From: Telopea speciosissima
Taxonomy: Eukaryota; Streptophyta; Magnoliopsida; Proteales; Proteaceae
Assembly (NCBI RefSeq): GCF_018873765.1
Contig: NC_057919.1
Location: 63,006,484-63,070,483 of the forward strand
DNA: 64,000 nt
Direction of reading: 5' to 3'
Below are positions 43,630 through 58,400 of this stretch, piece after piece (the stretch's first letter is position 1; the number at the start of each line of letters is the position of its first letter). Both the position numbers and the translations under genes were made by a program. Below the pieces are notes generated by a model that made no database searches, was not told where the DNA came from, and was given only the letters and a program-made list of their open reading frames with translations.

Positions 43630-46600
43630 CTGCGGCACGGAAACACCCATCACCACTATACAACTAGGATACCAATATTTGCATTCTTAATATTGAGAGA
43701 GCACAAATTTCACCCTAGGTCACTATAAAGTATTATCTGATGGAAGCACGACAGGATAGGACTTCTACGGAGTTTAGTAACACCTTGCAATGGATTATTT
43801 GACATACAATCACCTGCTTAAACTACAAATGCTACTAAGACATCAAAATATGGAGCATACATTGAGAACAACCAGAAGACTTACAGCAGCAAGGTGTTGA
43901 ATGTCCCGCTCCAATTTTGATGTTCTACCAATCGCAGCAGTTGCGACCACCAATTGCTTCTTGGAGCAATTATCACACAGATGGCTTGATGCTTGGACCA
44001 ACTCCCCACACACAATACAGGATTTTGAGAGGTAATAATAATCTATTCTTGTTCGCTGTTGATTTGCTTGTCGTTTAGATAAATTTGGCCTAACTGGCAT
44101 AACTGGGCGGGGCATCTCCAAAAACCATTGGTTCAAGTCAGCACCAATAAGTCCAAACACTCGCTGAAGTGCCGGGATTATTTGCTTCTGGATGTAATAT
44201 AGATCATTCAGCCTATAAGGAGAATCAATTCTCAAAACATCCAGTGGATCTACAACCATATCAACAAGGCGGGACCCAGGTTCACCATGGACTACAACAT
44301 ATGGTATCCGCTCTGCATAGCGGGGTTCAGACCTAGGATCAATCCTCATTGCTTTAGTGGCAACAATTGCGGCTGGTGGAAGTGAGGAGGCCCTAGAACT
44401 GTAAGTACCCAAGCGTACCTCCTTTGCAAATACAAAATCCTGGAGGGACACCCTTCCACGTAAAATTTTTGTCCACTGGCGCTGCAAATATGATTTAACC
44501 TGGCATAGTAAATAGTGAAAATTCTTGTAGGATGATTTCAAATGCTATGTGGGATCTATACTTAATTCTGCAAACCATAAAAGCAACATAATGTAATTAG
44601 ATGGTAGCAATTGCATATAGGAAGAATCAGATCCACATGAGAGAGAGAGAGAGAGAGATATTGCACATGTTCATTAAAGAAAGTGAAAGAAAAAGAAAGG
44701 TGGAAGGGTGGAGAAAGGAGAATTTTGTCACTGCTCTTAAAGCTAAGGTTCCGATCATGTTCTGGGAAACTCTGACAGATGTCTAAACATTTGGTATATT
44801 TAAATCAACATTAACACAGCCTTTAGATTTTTCTCACATGCATCTAGCAAGGTAAAAATGCAGGAAGCAGATGAAGGAAACTTTACGTCTCTATGTAGAA
44901 TTCATTAATTGACTGAGAAATCAGCCCACTCGACCTAGTTTTATGCCCCCAAGGTCTTCCAATTTTAAAGTCTGACCTGTTCTTTTCTTACGAACCAGCC
45001 AAATGTGCTGACCTATTCAGCTGATTTCTGGTCAAAATGACGAATTTTTGCTACTTTGCCTAGTGAAGTCAAAAATTCAGCACATAGGTTTCTGAGAGGA
45101 ATCTTGTTTTTCTTCAAACTATAGAAATGCAAACATTCTGACCTTAGAGATGTCTTGATGCGTGAAAAAGATCCTTAATGATTGCTCCAGTGTCTTTGCA
45201 ACAGCCCCGCAAGTATCTCTGCGAATTGTCTCAATACCTTTAGCATCAAAAGTTGGTTCAGCCTGCTCAGGGCTCTCAAAACTGTATCCAACATAGCGTT
45301 TCTTCGTAAGGAGGAAGCATGGGTGATACACCTTCTCCATTTTCAATGTGATTGGATGTGGATTCATTGCAGTTATTGCAGCCGCAATCTCCTGTCCAAT
45401 TTTGAAGGATTCTTTGACAGTGCGTCCTTTGAGGAGGACAAACATGCTGTGGAAAAAAAAATGCAATTTATAGACCATAGTCATGATCTTTGAATACAAA
45501 GGGAGGAACGGGTTCAGCTTTTCAACCATTAACTCTCCAAAAAGAAAGGATAGTTCATATACCTGTCAGTATCCCCATAAATCACTCTTGCATTCCACTT
45601 GTCATGCATATTTACAAACGAGATAGCAGTCTCCAGGGTTCTGCGGCCACACTGGACAATACTGTCTGCAAGTTCTGCACATGGCATGCGACCGCTGAAG
45701 CCCGCAGCTGTATAACCGTAAGTGACATTTGCTATCAGCTTCAAAGCCAACTGTCTTGCATTGAATATCTGGGAAAAGTAATGGAAAATAATTCACCTTC
45801 CACATATATGTTTGTATTTCTGGATTTCATTAGTTCAGAGTCTCAAGTTGCCAAGCAGACACTTGTAGGGATAATATTTTAAACCTTAGTAAATTGAAAA
45901 ATACTAAAAACCAAACAACCAAAACTGTACTGTTGGGCAATGTCTGGAGCAAGTTGAAGGCTCTGAGAAGATGATGGGAAGTCAAAAAAGAACAAGGATC
46001 GAGGTAGTAAGAAATACCTTAGTACATACCACTAGAGAAAAGATGTCCCTATATAGTGAAATAGTGCAACAGGATTTGACCCAAACCAAGAATGGTAAGG
46101 TTTATGTTAATTGGGGAAGGTAGTCTGGAAGAGAACTAGATTGTACCATAATATTCAGAAAACCATATTCAAAATTTGGGCAATCTTTGAAATGAGGCCA
46201 AAAGAATTTAAACTGCATAGAATTCAAAATTAATCCATCTATTTACTTTAGATATAATTATAAGATAAAGCTAAAATCATAAAAACCTTTCAAGACCCAA
46301 ATTCTAGTGATTGCCAAACTGGGAAAGCTTTGTCAGAATATCCACTCTTACAATCCACATGTTTGTTAGAGTTTTAATAAGGGAAATGGATCAAATAAAG
46401 TATTAGCAGTATATTCCTCATGAAGCTCAACTGATAATATCTCGCAGAATCTGATTGACTTAAATAAGAGATTATGATTTACCCTAAATAGAACTCTTTG
46501 TGGAGGCGTCAACTTCTTCATTGCCTGTTTCACCATGATCCTGGTTGATAGAATTTCCTCCAATAAACGGGGTAGTATGCCTTTCCGAACCTGTTTTACA

Positions 46601-49600
46601 ATGTCATGACATGCAAGATAGGGTTGATCCTAATAAATTAGAAACAGTGAACAATAATGAAACTATGAAAGCATCTTCAATAGAAAGAAAGGTCAAGCAT
46701 ATGAACCGTAAATTTCATGAGATTAAAGCATACGAGCTATAAATTTCATGAGACAAGTACTAGAAACCCTTCAACCCCCCCCCCCCCAAAACTTATTCAC
46801 AAGTCAAATATTATCAATTAAAAGAAAAGGCAATCCAAATGCTATTTCTACTCTGAAGTTAACTTTCAAATGCCTAAAAGCAATAAATAGATTCCTAATT
46901 CACAATGCACCCTGAGTGCTACACTTGTGGTATAATTGGATGATAAACATGGTTCAAGGTCTCGGCTTCGGACCTGGTTTTGGCCAGGCAGAAAACCGAG
47001 TCGGGCCGAGATCTCGGCGAGTTGGTGCTTCTTTTTTTTTTGGGAACTCGAAGCCAGGATTCAGTGGGTACTTGACCAAGTTAGGTCATGAAACTTGGTA
47101 TTCAGTCTATTTTGGGTTAAACACTATGGCACTATCAGATTTTGAAATATCAGTGTCCAAATAGGAGTTTGGCTTCGGACCCTAGCTTGGTAGGCTACGA
47201 CATACTAATAGGCCCTATTCTACACATAATTTAGCAGTAGAAAACATAGTTGTTTCCTTAACTTGTCCTCTATCTAGTCTCGGACCTTCAAACAAACAAG
47301 ATATCTCGAAGGTCTCGGCGAGAACTCGTTCCATGATGATAAATAACAATGGTTCAAATCTGTTGTCCCATCAAAAAGGAAAAAATAAAGGGTACAGCAA
47401 ATATGGATAAATTTAAAAATGCAAGTCCAAAGTAGTACTGACCATCCTTTAAAATCCCCTTGATGTGGTACTTACAACCAGCATAACAAGCAACAGATAT
47501 CAGTTTATTGACCTTAACCACCAATTTTAATAAGTAATAACATATATAAGATACACATATGACATATATATATATAGAAGGGGAGGATGGAAGAGTGTTG
47601 GTAAGGGATGAGGACATTGTGAGGAGATGGGATGAGTATATTTGTGAATTATTAATTGAAGATAGTGTAAGTTTGATTGAACCGGTTAATGGCATTATTC
47701 ATCAAGACAGCACACGTCGTAGATATGTGAAGGGTTGGTGTGGCGGAAGTTAAAGAAGCCTTAAGAAAAATGAAAGTAGGCAAGACACCAGGCCCAGAAA
47801 AGATCCCAATAAAAGTGTGGAAGGCCCTTGGAGTTTGTGGGGTATTTTGGTTGACCAAGTTATTTAACAAGATTATGATCACAAGGAAAATGCCAGATGA
47901 ATGGAGAAGAAGCATTGTAGTTCCGGTCTACAAAAATAAGGGTGATGTCCAGATCTGCAATAATTATAGAAGCATAAAACACGAGTAATACGATGAAACT
48001 TTAAGAGAAGGTTATTGAAGCCCATCTGAGAAGAAAGACTCATCTCGAAGAATAAATTTGGTTTTATGCTAGGTAGATCCACAACATAAGCTATCTACTC
48101 ACTAAGGAGGCTCATGGAAAGGTGTAGAGCTAGCAAGAAGGATCTCCATATGGTCTTTATTAACCTAAAGAAAGCCTATGACAGAGTCCTTAGAGATTTA
48201 ATCCAGCATGTTCTTGCGAAGAGACGGGTGTCGAGTAAATATTTAGATGTAATTAAAGATATATATAAGGGTGTGGTGACTAATGTGCGATCTGTGGGAG
48301 GCCAGGGCAAAAAGGTTACATCAATGATAAACCCTAAGCCCTTATTCGTTTGCGATTATCATGGATTAATTAACCAAAAACATCCAAGACGAGGTATCGT
48401 GGTGTATGCTCTTGGTGGATGAGACAAAAGTAAGGATTAATGCTAAGTTAGAGATGTGGAGATCAACCTTGGAAACAAGAAGCTTTAAGATTAATAGATC
48501 AAAGACGGAGTATATGATGTATAACTTTAGTCACACTATGATGGATAATGACACGGTGAAAATTGAGGGGAGAGAGAGATACTGCCAAGTGACTATTTTA
48601 GATATCTGGGGTCTACAATAAACAAAGAAGGTGGCATAGATGATGATGTTTCACAAAGAATTAAAGTGGGATGGGTGAAGTGGAGAGGGGCGACCAGAGT
48701 ACTGTATGACCGCCACATTCCTTTAAAACTTAAAGGAAATTTCTACAAGACTATTGTCCAACCATCTATGATGTATGGGGCGGAATGTTTGGCAGTTAAA
48801 AAGTGTCATATAGCGAAGCTATGTATGGCAGAGATCGTGGTTCGAGAACTCGCGAGATCTCGCCGAGTTTCTACGTTTTTCGAAATCCCAAGACGACACT
48901 GCCTATAAGTCTCAAAATGTCAATAACTCGCCGAGATCTCAACCGATCTCGGATCTCGATCGAGATCTCGGTTTGACCTAGAAAAATGCCCATTTAGGTC
49001 CTTTATATGAGTGCCAGATCTCGAGATCTTGCTGGAGTGCGAATGCTGTCAAAATCGCTTTGAATGAAAATATTTTTTTGGACATCAAAACAAATGAATA
49101 TTTTACCGCACTTTTGGTTTTTAGCAATGTTTTACCATATTAAGATTTATGGAATTTTTAGATTTGAGAAAAACCCCAGCATTAGAAAGTTGGAAATTGC
49201 TCCTACCGCCGAAAATCCAATTTTTGTTCTTGAACTGGGGGGTTGACTTTTTTTCCTTTGCATAAATAAATGTGTTTGTCTTGTGTCTGTCCTGGTTTCT
49301 AGCATAAGTGTCTGTCCTGCTCTCCCACTAAGTGAAACTCCTAATTGGACTTTGTTTTTGCAAAATCTGATAGTGTCATTGTGTTTAAATGGCCTAAAAT
49401 AGACTAAATACTAAGTTTCAGACCCAACCTAGGTCTAAAACCCACCGAGATAAGGTTTCGAGTCGGGAAAAAAAAAAAAAAGTGCACCAACTCGGCCAGA
49501 TCTCGACTCGACTCGACTCGGTTTTTCAAGGGTTCGAATTGACACCGAGACCCAAGTTTTCGAACCTTGGCAGAGATCATGGTATAAAATCTTGCGATAT

Positions 49601-52600
49601 TTCGACGATATATCGCCACATTTCGTATATCTCGACATGTCCGAGATACGAAACACATCCGAAACCAAAAAATACAATATCTCGTCGATATATCGTGAGA
49701 TATCGACGAAATATCGTGGATCTCACGATATATCGCGAGATATTGAAAAAGTGACAAATAGTGTGACACTAGGGGGCCATTTTATACCATATTTCGCAGC
49801 TCTTGGTCGAAATATCGACCGAGAGCTGCTGAAACTCTATTTTTCTCTCTTCTTCCTCATTTTTTGCTCTTCTTCCTCCCTTCCAAGCCTCATCCAAGCA
49901 TTGTTGAAGCTCCTTGTCGCCGGGAAGACGTCGAAGGGTCATCTAAGCTCATCATCCAAGCCTATTTTCATTATTTAAGGTAAATTCTATTTCTCTAAAA
50001 CTATTTTTTTTTAAAATACTTTGTACAAATGTTGTTGGATGTTGATGATATTAATATATGTTAGACACCGGAGGCCGATCTGACCTCACGGTGTCGAAAT
50101 TTTTTTCCCATATGTATTTTTTTTATTTTTTTTCTGGTTTTAAAAATTCATTTTCCTACAACTAAAATAGGAAATAATTAGGGGTAATATGACTTAGATG
50201 GTAATGAATCAAATATATGTTAGACACCAATGGCCGATCTACGGCTTCACAGTGTCGGATTTATTTTTTTGCTCTTAAATAATTCTTTTAATTTTCAGAA
50301 ATTAAGAAAAATATATAAAAAATTAAAAAAACAGAAATAAATAAGGAAAAATATGAGTTTTAAGTTTAAAAAATAATGAAAAAATATGAAAGTTATTTCT
50401 ATATGTTTTGAGATGCATTACATGTATATTATGTTTACTAATTTTTGGTTTTGTTGTGTTAGGTCAATACTTATATTAACATTATATATAAAAAATTGGT
50501 TTTAATTATGTGAAAAATATAAGGGTTAGGGGAAAAATATTAAATAACTATACAAGTGTATTAGTAATCTAAAAGTGTCAATTGAAGTGCATCTACATTA
50601 AGTTTTTTAATTATTTGTGTTACTTACATTGCAGTAAACAAGTATCATTATGGCGGATCATGATAGACAACGTACGAAGGGCAAGCAAAAGGTGGGGGAA
50701 AGTAGTTAACAAAGGGGGCAGAGGGAACAAAGAGAACAGAGGAAACAAGAGAGACCAGCCAGCCAGCATAGGGGTGACATTGCATGGTTACATGGTACTC
50801 CCATTGATGGGGATAAGAGAAAATCTATATGTAACTATTGTCACATGCAATTTATGGGAGGTAGGTCCAGTAGACTTAAACAACATCTGACTGGAGGATC
50901 TAAAGATGTTGTAGGTTGTCATATGGGCCCTACTGAAGTAGCCAGGGAGATTGGTGATAGTTTGAGGGGAAGAAAGAAGAGGAAGGCTGACAAGCAAAGG
51001 ATAAGAGAACAACTTGAGGATACAGTGAGGAGTTCGATGGGAGGAGGAAGACGATACAATGATGATGATGATGATGATGATGATGACATTGCGTGCACTG
51101 ATGACATACAAACAGCAGAGGAGGCTAGGGATTTTAGGCGATTGTTTCAAGAAGTAGAGTAAGTTTTCAAGATGATCAGCAGAGACAAAGAGTAGGGGTA
51201 GTGGAGGAGTGGCGATTCTGGAGGTCCTAGAACTTTGAATCCTTTTAAAAGATCACAAAGTGTGAGGCAGCCCCAACACCTCTACGATGCAGTACCACCA
51301 TCAACATCGATCCTAAATTGCATAAGAAGAAAGGAAGCGATCAACCCAGAATCAAAGGAGCATAGAAAGGGATGAAGGGATTGGTTAAAGAATCAATAGC
51401 TAAGTGGATGCTATACCATACTATCCCACCAAACACTGCACAAGGCCCCCATTATGATACCATGATAGATACCATTGCAGAGGCTGGCCCAGGATTCAAG
51501 GGCCCCACCCCATATGAGGTAATGAATGTTTATCTACCTCAACAAAAGAGTGAGATTGATGAGTACATTAGTGAGATGAGGAATATGTGGGAGACATATG
51601 GGGTGACTATAATGGCAGATGGATGGACTGGGCCTACAAGAAAGTCCATCATCAATTTCATGGTTTATTGTGATGGGAGGACAGTATTCCTCAAATCTGT
51701 GGATGCATCCAAAGAGATAAAGAATGCAAAATATATTTACAGATTGTTAAAGGAAGTAGTGGAAACAGAGGTAGGTATTGAGAATGTTGTCCAGATTGTA
51801 ACGGACAATGGAAGTAACTTAGTCGCCGGTGAGAAGATGATGAACAATAGTAAGTACCGGCTCTTCTGGACTCCTTGTGCAGCTCATTGCATTGACTTAA
51901 TGCTAAAAGATAGGAAAGTTAAAGTTGGTGAAGATTGTGGTTGAAAGTGCAAGACAAGTCACCAACTTTGTATACAACCACTCCTATGCACTCAATCTAT
52001 TGAGGGAAAAATGTGGGGGTGACTTGGTTAGGCCTGGCATCACAAGATTTGCCACCAACTACATTGCCCTCAAAAGCATTGAGACAAAGAAGGCCGGGCT
52101 GAGAAGCATGTTTGCTTCTGAGGAGTGGTTTGAATGGAAGGGTTCCAAGACTGCAAATGGGAGGAAAGCACAAGCAACGATGTCATCTGAGGACTTCTGG
52201 ACCAAACTAAGCAAAGTGGTGAAAGTTTTGGAGCCAGTAGTTAAAAGTTCTACATGTTGCTGACTCCGCTCTGAAGGGCCCAACCATGCCAGTCCTATAT
52301 GCTGCAATAGACTTGATGAAAGATAGTGTCTATAGTGTGGCTCCTCGCAGTAGCAAAAACTTCTTAGATATCATAAATGCTCGCTAGGAGAATCAACTTA
52401 TGCATCCACTGCATAAGGCTGGTGAGTAAATTTGTTTTATGTTTACTAATTCATAGTATTATTATTTACTAATTACCTATGCATTTGACAACACCTCTAT
52501 TCTATATGTCATATTTCAGCATACTACTTGAACCCTAAGTATCAATATAACAATAGGCTTGGGTTGGAAACTCAACTTATTGATCTTTGTAAAACAAGTA

Positions 52601-55452
52601 GTGAAGAAGTTGGAGCGGATGGTGACTACAAGCAATTTGCAACAATGAGGTGAGTTCATTTAGAAACTCAACTTATTGATGCTTTCAAATAAGTAGTGAA
52701 GAAGTACTTACTAATTTTCCACATGGGTGTAGATCAAGGTATTTAGGGATGCATTGGGAAGTTTTAGAAGCGAGGCTGCGTCTGAGCGAGCACGTGGTGA
52801 TCTTGGTAATTCTTTTAAGTTTTAAATTACATATGTATTGAAATTTGAAAGTTGAAAGTTGAAACAACATTTGACACATGTCTTTTTTGTTGTAAACTTG
52901 TAATGCAGCTGAATAGTGGGTGTTGTATGGGGAATCGGCTGAAAACTTAAGAAGAATAGCAATTAAAGTCCTCGCTCAAACATGTTCTCGCATCCGGTCA
53001 GTGAGAGGAACTGGAGTACCTTTGCACTCATCCACTCCAAGAGACGCAACAAATTGGGGTCTCAACGTTTATCCGACATGGTGTATATGCACTACAACTC
53101 GAGGCTGAAACCGCAACACATACGCATGGGACATGAGGGACAGAGGGGCACCATTGATCTAGCCGACATCTTTCAAGTTGACTCGGACGATGAGGACCCT
53201 ATGTGGATTGGGTGAGGATAGAGGTGAGCCAGTGTTGGATGAGGAGGGGAGGTAGGCCCGACCCCATGATAGCTTCCGAGATTGGTGCGATGTGGACGAG
53301 TATATGGGCGACGAGGGTCGGATACATCGAGGAAGCCTCACCCATACGATTCCACCCCACTGGTGCAATGCATGTTGCTGATGATGAAGACTGGTCTAAG
53401 TCCTCAAATGATGATGATGGTGATGATGGTGATGCTGGTGGTGGTGATGGTGATGGTGATGGTGATGGTGATGGTGATGGTGATGGTGATGGTGATGGTG
53501 ATGGTGATGCTGGTGGTGGTAATGCTGGTGGTGGTGATGCTGTGGTGGTGATCTGGTGAAGAATTTGACGCACGCGAGAGCGTTATGTGGTAGGCCAGGA
53601 GGCCCAGGATACGACACTGTAGAGCCACTCCGATTCACCTGGAGAGACACAGTTTGATCACGCCACACAAGATACGGACCACTGAGCACGTGCCCCGCAC
53701 TCCCACCTCAAGAGGCCCCTACATACATACAACAGAAGCGTAGGGGTCGACAAACACAGATTGCAACTCCGATCACATGGACATTGATAACCTATCTAGC
53801 TCTGTTGGTGGTTTGAGTATGGGTGATAGGGAGGGAGGACCGACTGGACATTGGCGTGCCCCATCTTTTGACGCACATACCACTCCATTGGCATCGGATT
53901 ATGGTGCATCACAACCTTACGGTGGATATGGATATGGATCATCATCATATGGGCGATTTAGTGGGGTAGGGGACTATGACTACGTCCCCAGTCCCAGGGA
54001 CATCTTGGATCATCTTTTGTAGATAACATCTTTGCATACCCTAGCGGATCTAACTACCAACCTCACGCTATACATGCAGCCAATGCCATCGCCTCTTGCG
54101 CGGCGCCAACATCATATCACAGTGGATCATCTTCTTCACGAACTGGATCGATTGGTAACCCTAGTTTATATCCTAGGATAGGTTACCTACAGTATGTTGA
54201 TGATTCCATTTACGTGACACTTGTGGATGACTACACTCGTTTCTTCTCCGATTCTATACCGTGGTCCACATATGTCCTTCAAACAGAGAGCAATGGATGT
54301 CGACTCCAGCGAGGCATGAGTGGGATTGATCCAGGGAGGCACAGCAACTACTATTAGCAGTTTAGCACTTGTAATTTGTAACTTAAGTTGTGATTTCATT
54401 GATCTATGAAATTGTGAGTTGTGACTTGCGAGTTGCGAGTCTTGTGACTTACTAACTTTGACACTTAGTGTATTGTCATTAAGGCTTTAAGCGAGTTATT
54501 GAATATTATGGAGTTTATGAGAATCATGGTACTCATCAATGTGTATTGGCTTTAACTTGATACGTGATGAAGTTAAATACTATTATTACATATTAACTGC
54601 CTAATTTATGTGTATTTAACTATTTATACATTAGGGTCGGCGACCGTATGTCAATCAAGGGTGCAAGCCCAAAACACCAATTTGAATTCACATTTTTACA
54701 ATTTTATGGTTTAAATGTGTTTATTAAGCTTAAATAAGGCTGTCCATGAAGTTTCAGGCCTAGATATGGCCAAATACCCCCCGAGATGGACCCCCGAAAT
54801 ATTGCAGAAAAAATGCAATATTTCGTTCATATTTCGCGATATTTCGGGTATCTCGGATATCTTGGTAGGCCCTAGATACCGAGATATCGCGAAATATTAA
54901 ACCTTGGCAGAGATGAGGATGCTAAGATGGATGTGTGGCAAAACTAGGAAGGATAAAGTGAATAACGAACGCATTAAAACTGATGTGGGAGTTGCTCCAA
55001 TCAATGACAAGCTCTGAGTATTTCGTCTGAGGTGGTTTGGCCATGTGCAACGGAGGCCTGGGGATGCCCCAGTAAGGAGGAGTGATCTGATCCAGATTGA
55101 AGGAGCTAAAAGAGCTAGGGGCCGGCCTAAAATGACAATAGGTGAGATTGTGAAGAATGACATGCATAGCCTGGGGCTTGTGTCACATATGACCTTGGAA
55201 TAGAGCCTATTGGAGGGCAAGGATCCACGTTGTCAATACCATGTAGCTGAAATTTTCCTATTTTTCTGGGCTAACCTCTTTCCTCTTACTTTCATTTTTC
55301 ATTTTCTATGTCTCACTTTTCTTATCTCAAATCTTCATTTTTATTCTTTTATTTCTCTTGCTTTCCTTTCCCTTTGTGAGGAGCTCAGTTTTCCATACTT
55401 TGTCTTGAAAGGATCCATGTAGCCGACCCCATTTAGTTGGGACAAGGCTGAG

Positions 55453-55490
<38 letters not shown>

Positions 55491-58400
55491 CTATATCTAT
55501 ATATATATATATATACCCAAAGAATTTAATATCAAAGAGATATACCTTTGGAGGGACATACATAACACCATTTGGAGTTAACAGTATCTGATGTTTTAGA
55601 TTTGTAAGAAGTTGAGGATCTGGAGAGAATGAGCTCACACCAAGCGTATTCACTTTTGAAGGCACAACTTTCCCAAGGCATGTACAATAGCAGAGATTGT
55701 ATCCGATTATCATTGACGGATAAAGAGACTGAAAATCCAAAACAACAACTGGGTCTGCATAAAATCCAGATTCTGGCTCCATTACAAGAGGTAGGCACTC
55801 CATTGCAGGCTGTGAAGCTACCTGCTAGGACAACAGTTGATTCAACATTCAGTTACTCTCAAGAGCAGTTACAGTAGGTGGTAAGCTTATGATAAAAGGA
55901 ACAGAGATGAGAAGAGGTGAAAAGAAGAGAGTGTATCTACTACATGCATCAAAAGCAAATGAGAAAGCATAATATTTGATCTATGATAAAAAAATACCAG
56001 CAGCTAGCAAACAGAAACTGACTAGAATGTCATTAAGCAGTAGCCTGTAGGTCATTTGAAAAAACTTATTGTTGGACAAATATAGAACCTTGAACTGGAT
56101 TCTAAGTACACCAAAATTAAATTTATGAGTTCTTAGGACCACTGATGGAAAGGTTTACTAACCATCTTTGCTTTTAGAAGAGAAATTACAATTCTTGCAG
56201 AGGTAGGGTCACCCTTATCAAGAGCAACTTATGTGATCTACCAGTCTATTACCATTCTGGATACATCTCAAACTTGTTACTTTTAGACAAAATACAACTT
56301 AATTCTTATCTTCAAAAAGGTTATTGATATTTTTAATGACATGTTCAGTCTGATAAGGTAACTATGACATATAACAAAAGTTAACAGAGGTTACTCTCCA
56401 TTAAAACGATTCTTACCAATTACGTGTTTAAGAGGTAGTAGCACTTTATCAAGTCCATTTCATCTGACCTGCCAGTTTATTACCTTTCTATATTCAAGGA
56501 ACCATAGGGTTGTTAAAGGCTTGGGAATTTAATGGGGGCTCTCAACAGGAACTATGAGAGCCTTAAGAGGAACTTATGAACTGGGAAAAAAAGGTAGATG
56601 AAAAGAGATTTGAGAATTGGCTATTCGATGCCTTAAAGAAGAAAGTGTGTCCCTGTTTGACTGGTGGCTTGAAGGCTCCCTTGAGAGCCTCACCGCCTTT
56701 GGCTCTCGACCGTGCGGGCAAAGAACAGAATCTAGCCTAATTGGCAGACTCAAACTTCGCAACCATTCATATTGTCCTGCATACAGATAAGCATCAATTG
56801 CGACCCCCTCCTAAATTTTTACATTTCATCAGGTACCAGGTGGATAACGGTACGATGATGGGACGATGGCCCAGGAGGTGTGAACTTTTCCCTTATCATG
56901 TCCATATCCGAAAAAAGAAAGTGTGCTACAATATAGACAAACCGATTGGTACCTTCTCCCCTATGTATAACAATTTAAACCATTGAATAAGAAACTCATC
57001 GGCAAGATTTCCATGCATTTTCAAATATTGAGACTTCTGGCATAATTTCTTCGGCTTTTTTTGACTCACTAAACAAATATACATCCCACAACCTAAATAT
57101 AACTCGCTCAAATCATGTTTGAATTGCATGACAACATTGAAATCAAGAACCTCTTCATTTGGTACATATAGCCTTAACAATTTGTGATGCAGGTGCACTG
57201 TCTTGGACCGACCCAAACCCATTTGGGTATCCATGTGAAGATGAACCAGGTCCAACTGGGTCTTTGGGTTCAGTAGGGTATTTAATTTATTTATTTAATA
57301 GGGTTTTAATTAGTGAGTTTATCATGAAATTTTCTGTTTTAGTTTTAATAGGTTATATAGTGGTAGAGTCTATCTAGGATTTTTTTTAAGTTATGAGTCC
57401 ATCAGAGTTAAGGTTAATTTCAGTTTTAGAGTTTAATTAGGAGTCTTTAATTGTTTTTAGTTAACTATCACTGTAATCAAACAATAATCAGATTTTGAAG
57501 AATGAATTTTATTGAGTTGTTCATGGTGCCGGTTGGTACATAGCAATGGTCGTGTGACCTCTTCCTCTATCTATTTCTTTCTTCTTCTTCTTCTTTCTAG
57601 TTTCTCTCCTTTTCTTTTATTTCTGTTCTTTAAAGACCTATAGTGCTACTCTGTTTCTGGCGGTAGAATCAGTCCCATATTGTTGGGTTGAACCCCTTCG
57701 TGTGTTGTCTTCTACCACCTGAACTTTGGTTCCCTGAAACTTACCCCTGGAGTGATTCTGCAGTTGATCTTTGGTAGCAGAACAGTATATTATCTGTATG
57801 AATCGAAACCTGCAAACCAGGTTGCTTCAAAACCTCCGCCAGAAATAATTTCAGGGACCTTTGCTTAATGAATCGAAAGCTGTCTTGCTGGATAAACACT
57901 TGGATCTTGTAGAGTTGTGAATTGCAACTCAGTTTCCAGAATATTGGCTTGTTTGGACTTGGCATGTGTGCTTTTTTCTCATCGCAAATCTCTCCCCTTC
58001 CGCTGACTACTACCACTGTCGTTCAAAGGTAGGAGATGACCAATTGCTTTTGTTTTAAAATAAAACCTTAATCTGGTTTTTCCATTAATACCTTTCCTTT
58101 GTTTCACTATTACTTCTTATCCCTAATTTATGTCCCATTCCACGTATACCCCTATTAACTTGCTTTCTCTTTATATAGTTGATTATTAAATTACAATCCT
58201 GCCACTCCCTTATGAACCCAATTTATTTACAGAATTGCCATCCCCTTTATAGATATTCAATTAGTTATGGATCTACCACTCATCCATTAAAACCTTCCAT
58301 TAATTACCATTCTGCCATTGCTCTTGCGAGACTTCATATATTTACTGTTTTGCCATCAACTTTGGATTTGAGTGCTTCATTCCTTGGGTGGGCCCTTAAG

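Larger units (their letters stand above)
49578..54906 (+). mobile_element. hAT transposon with transposase, GATATATC type (5.3 kb)
   Basis: Starts CATGGTATAAAATCTTGCGA and ends, reverse-complemented, CAAGGTTTAATATTTCGCGA (about 80% matching ends). It is flanked by GCAGAGAT at 49570-49577 and 54907-54914. Subterminal repeats are CGATATATCG, GAGATATCG and CGAAATATC. It encodes a hAT transposase with several lesions, plausibly the autonomous ancestor type of the CATGG elements in this window. Confidence 0.94.
47575..55515 (+). mobile_element. RTE-type LINE, interrupted by two hAT elements
   Basis: Coding remnants run 47575-48835 and resume at 54915. Removing 48836-54914 (two hAT elements and two extra target copies) rejoins MAE and MRMLRWMCG without a frame break. 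RT blocks: [40 protein letters not shown] (~48150), then LVDETK. C-terminal: [36 protein letters not shown]. The 3' UTR ends CATTTAGTTGGGACAAGG followed by GT and TA repeats to about 55515. The 5' end is truncated and the catalytic FADD box is deleted. Plant annotation often labels this group LINE-1-like; the RTE clade is my inference from the simple-repeat tail. Confidence 0.88.

Noticed and set aside
45182-45882. Plus-strand open frames opposite REV3 exons
   Set aside because: Shadows of the conserved minus-strand REV3 exons; no similarity of their own.
53396-53689. Antisense frames with long His, Ser/Pro or Thr/Ile runs
   Set aside because: They are translations of the GGTGAT microsatellite, not genes.
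57160-58020. Possible solo LTR
   Set aside because: No TG...CA ends with a target duplication could be found.
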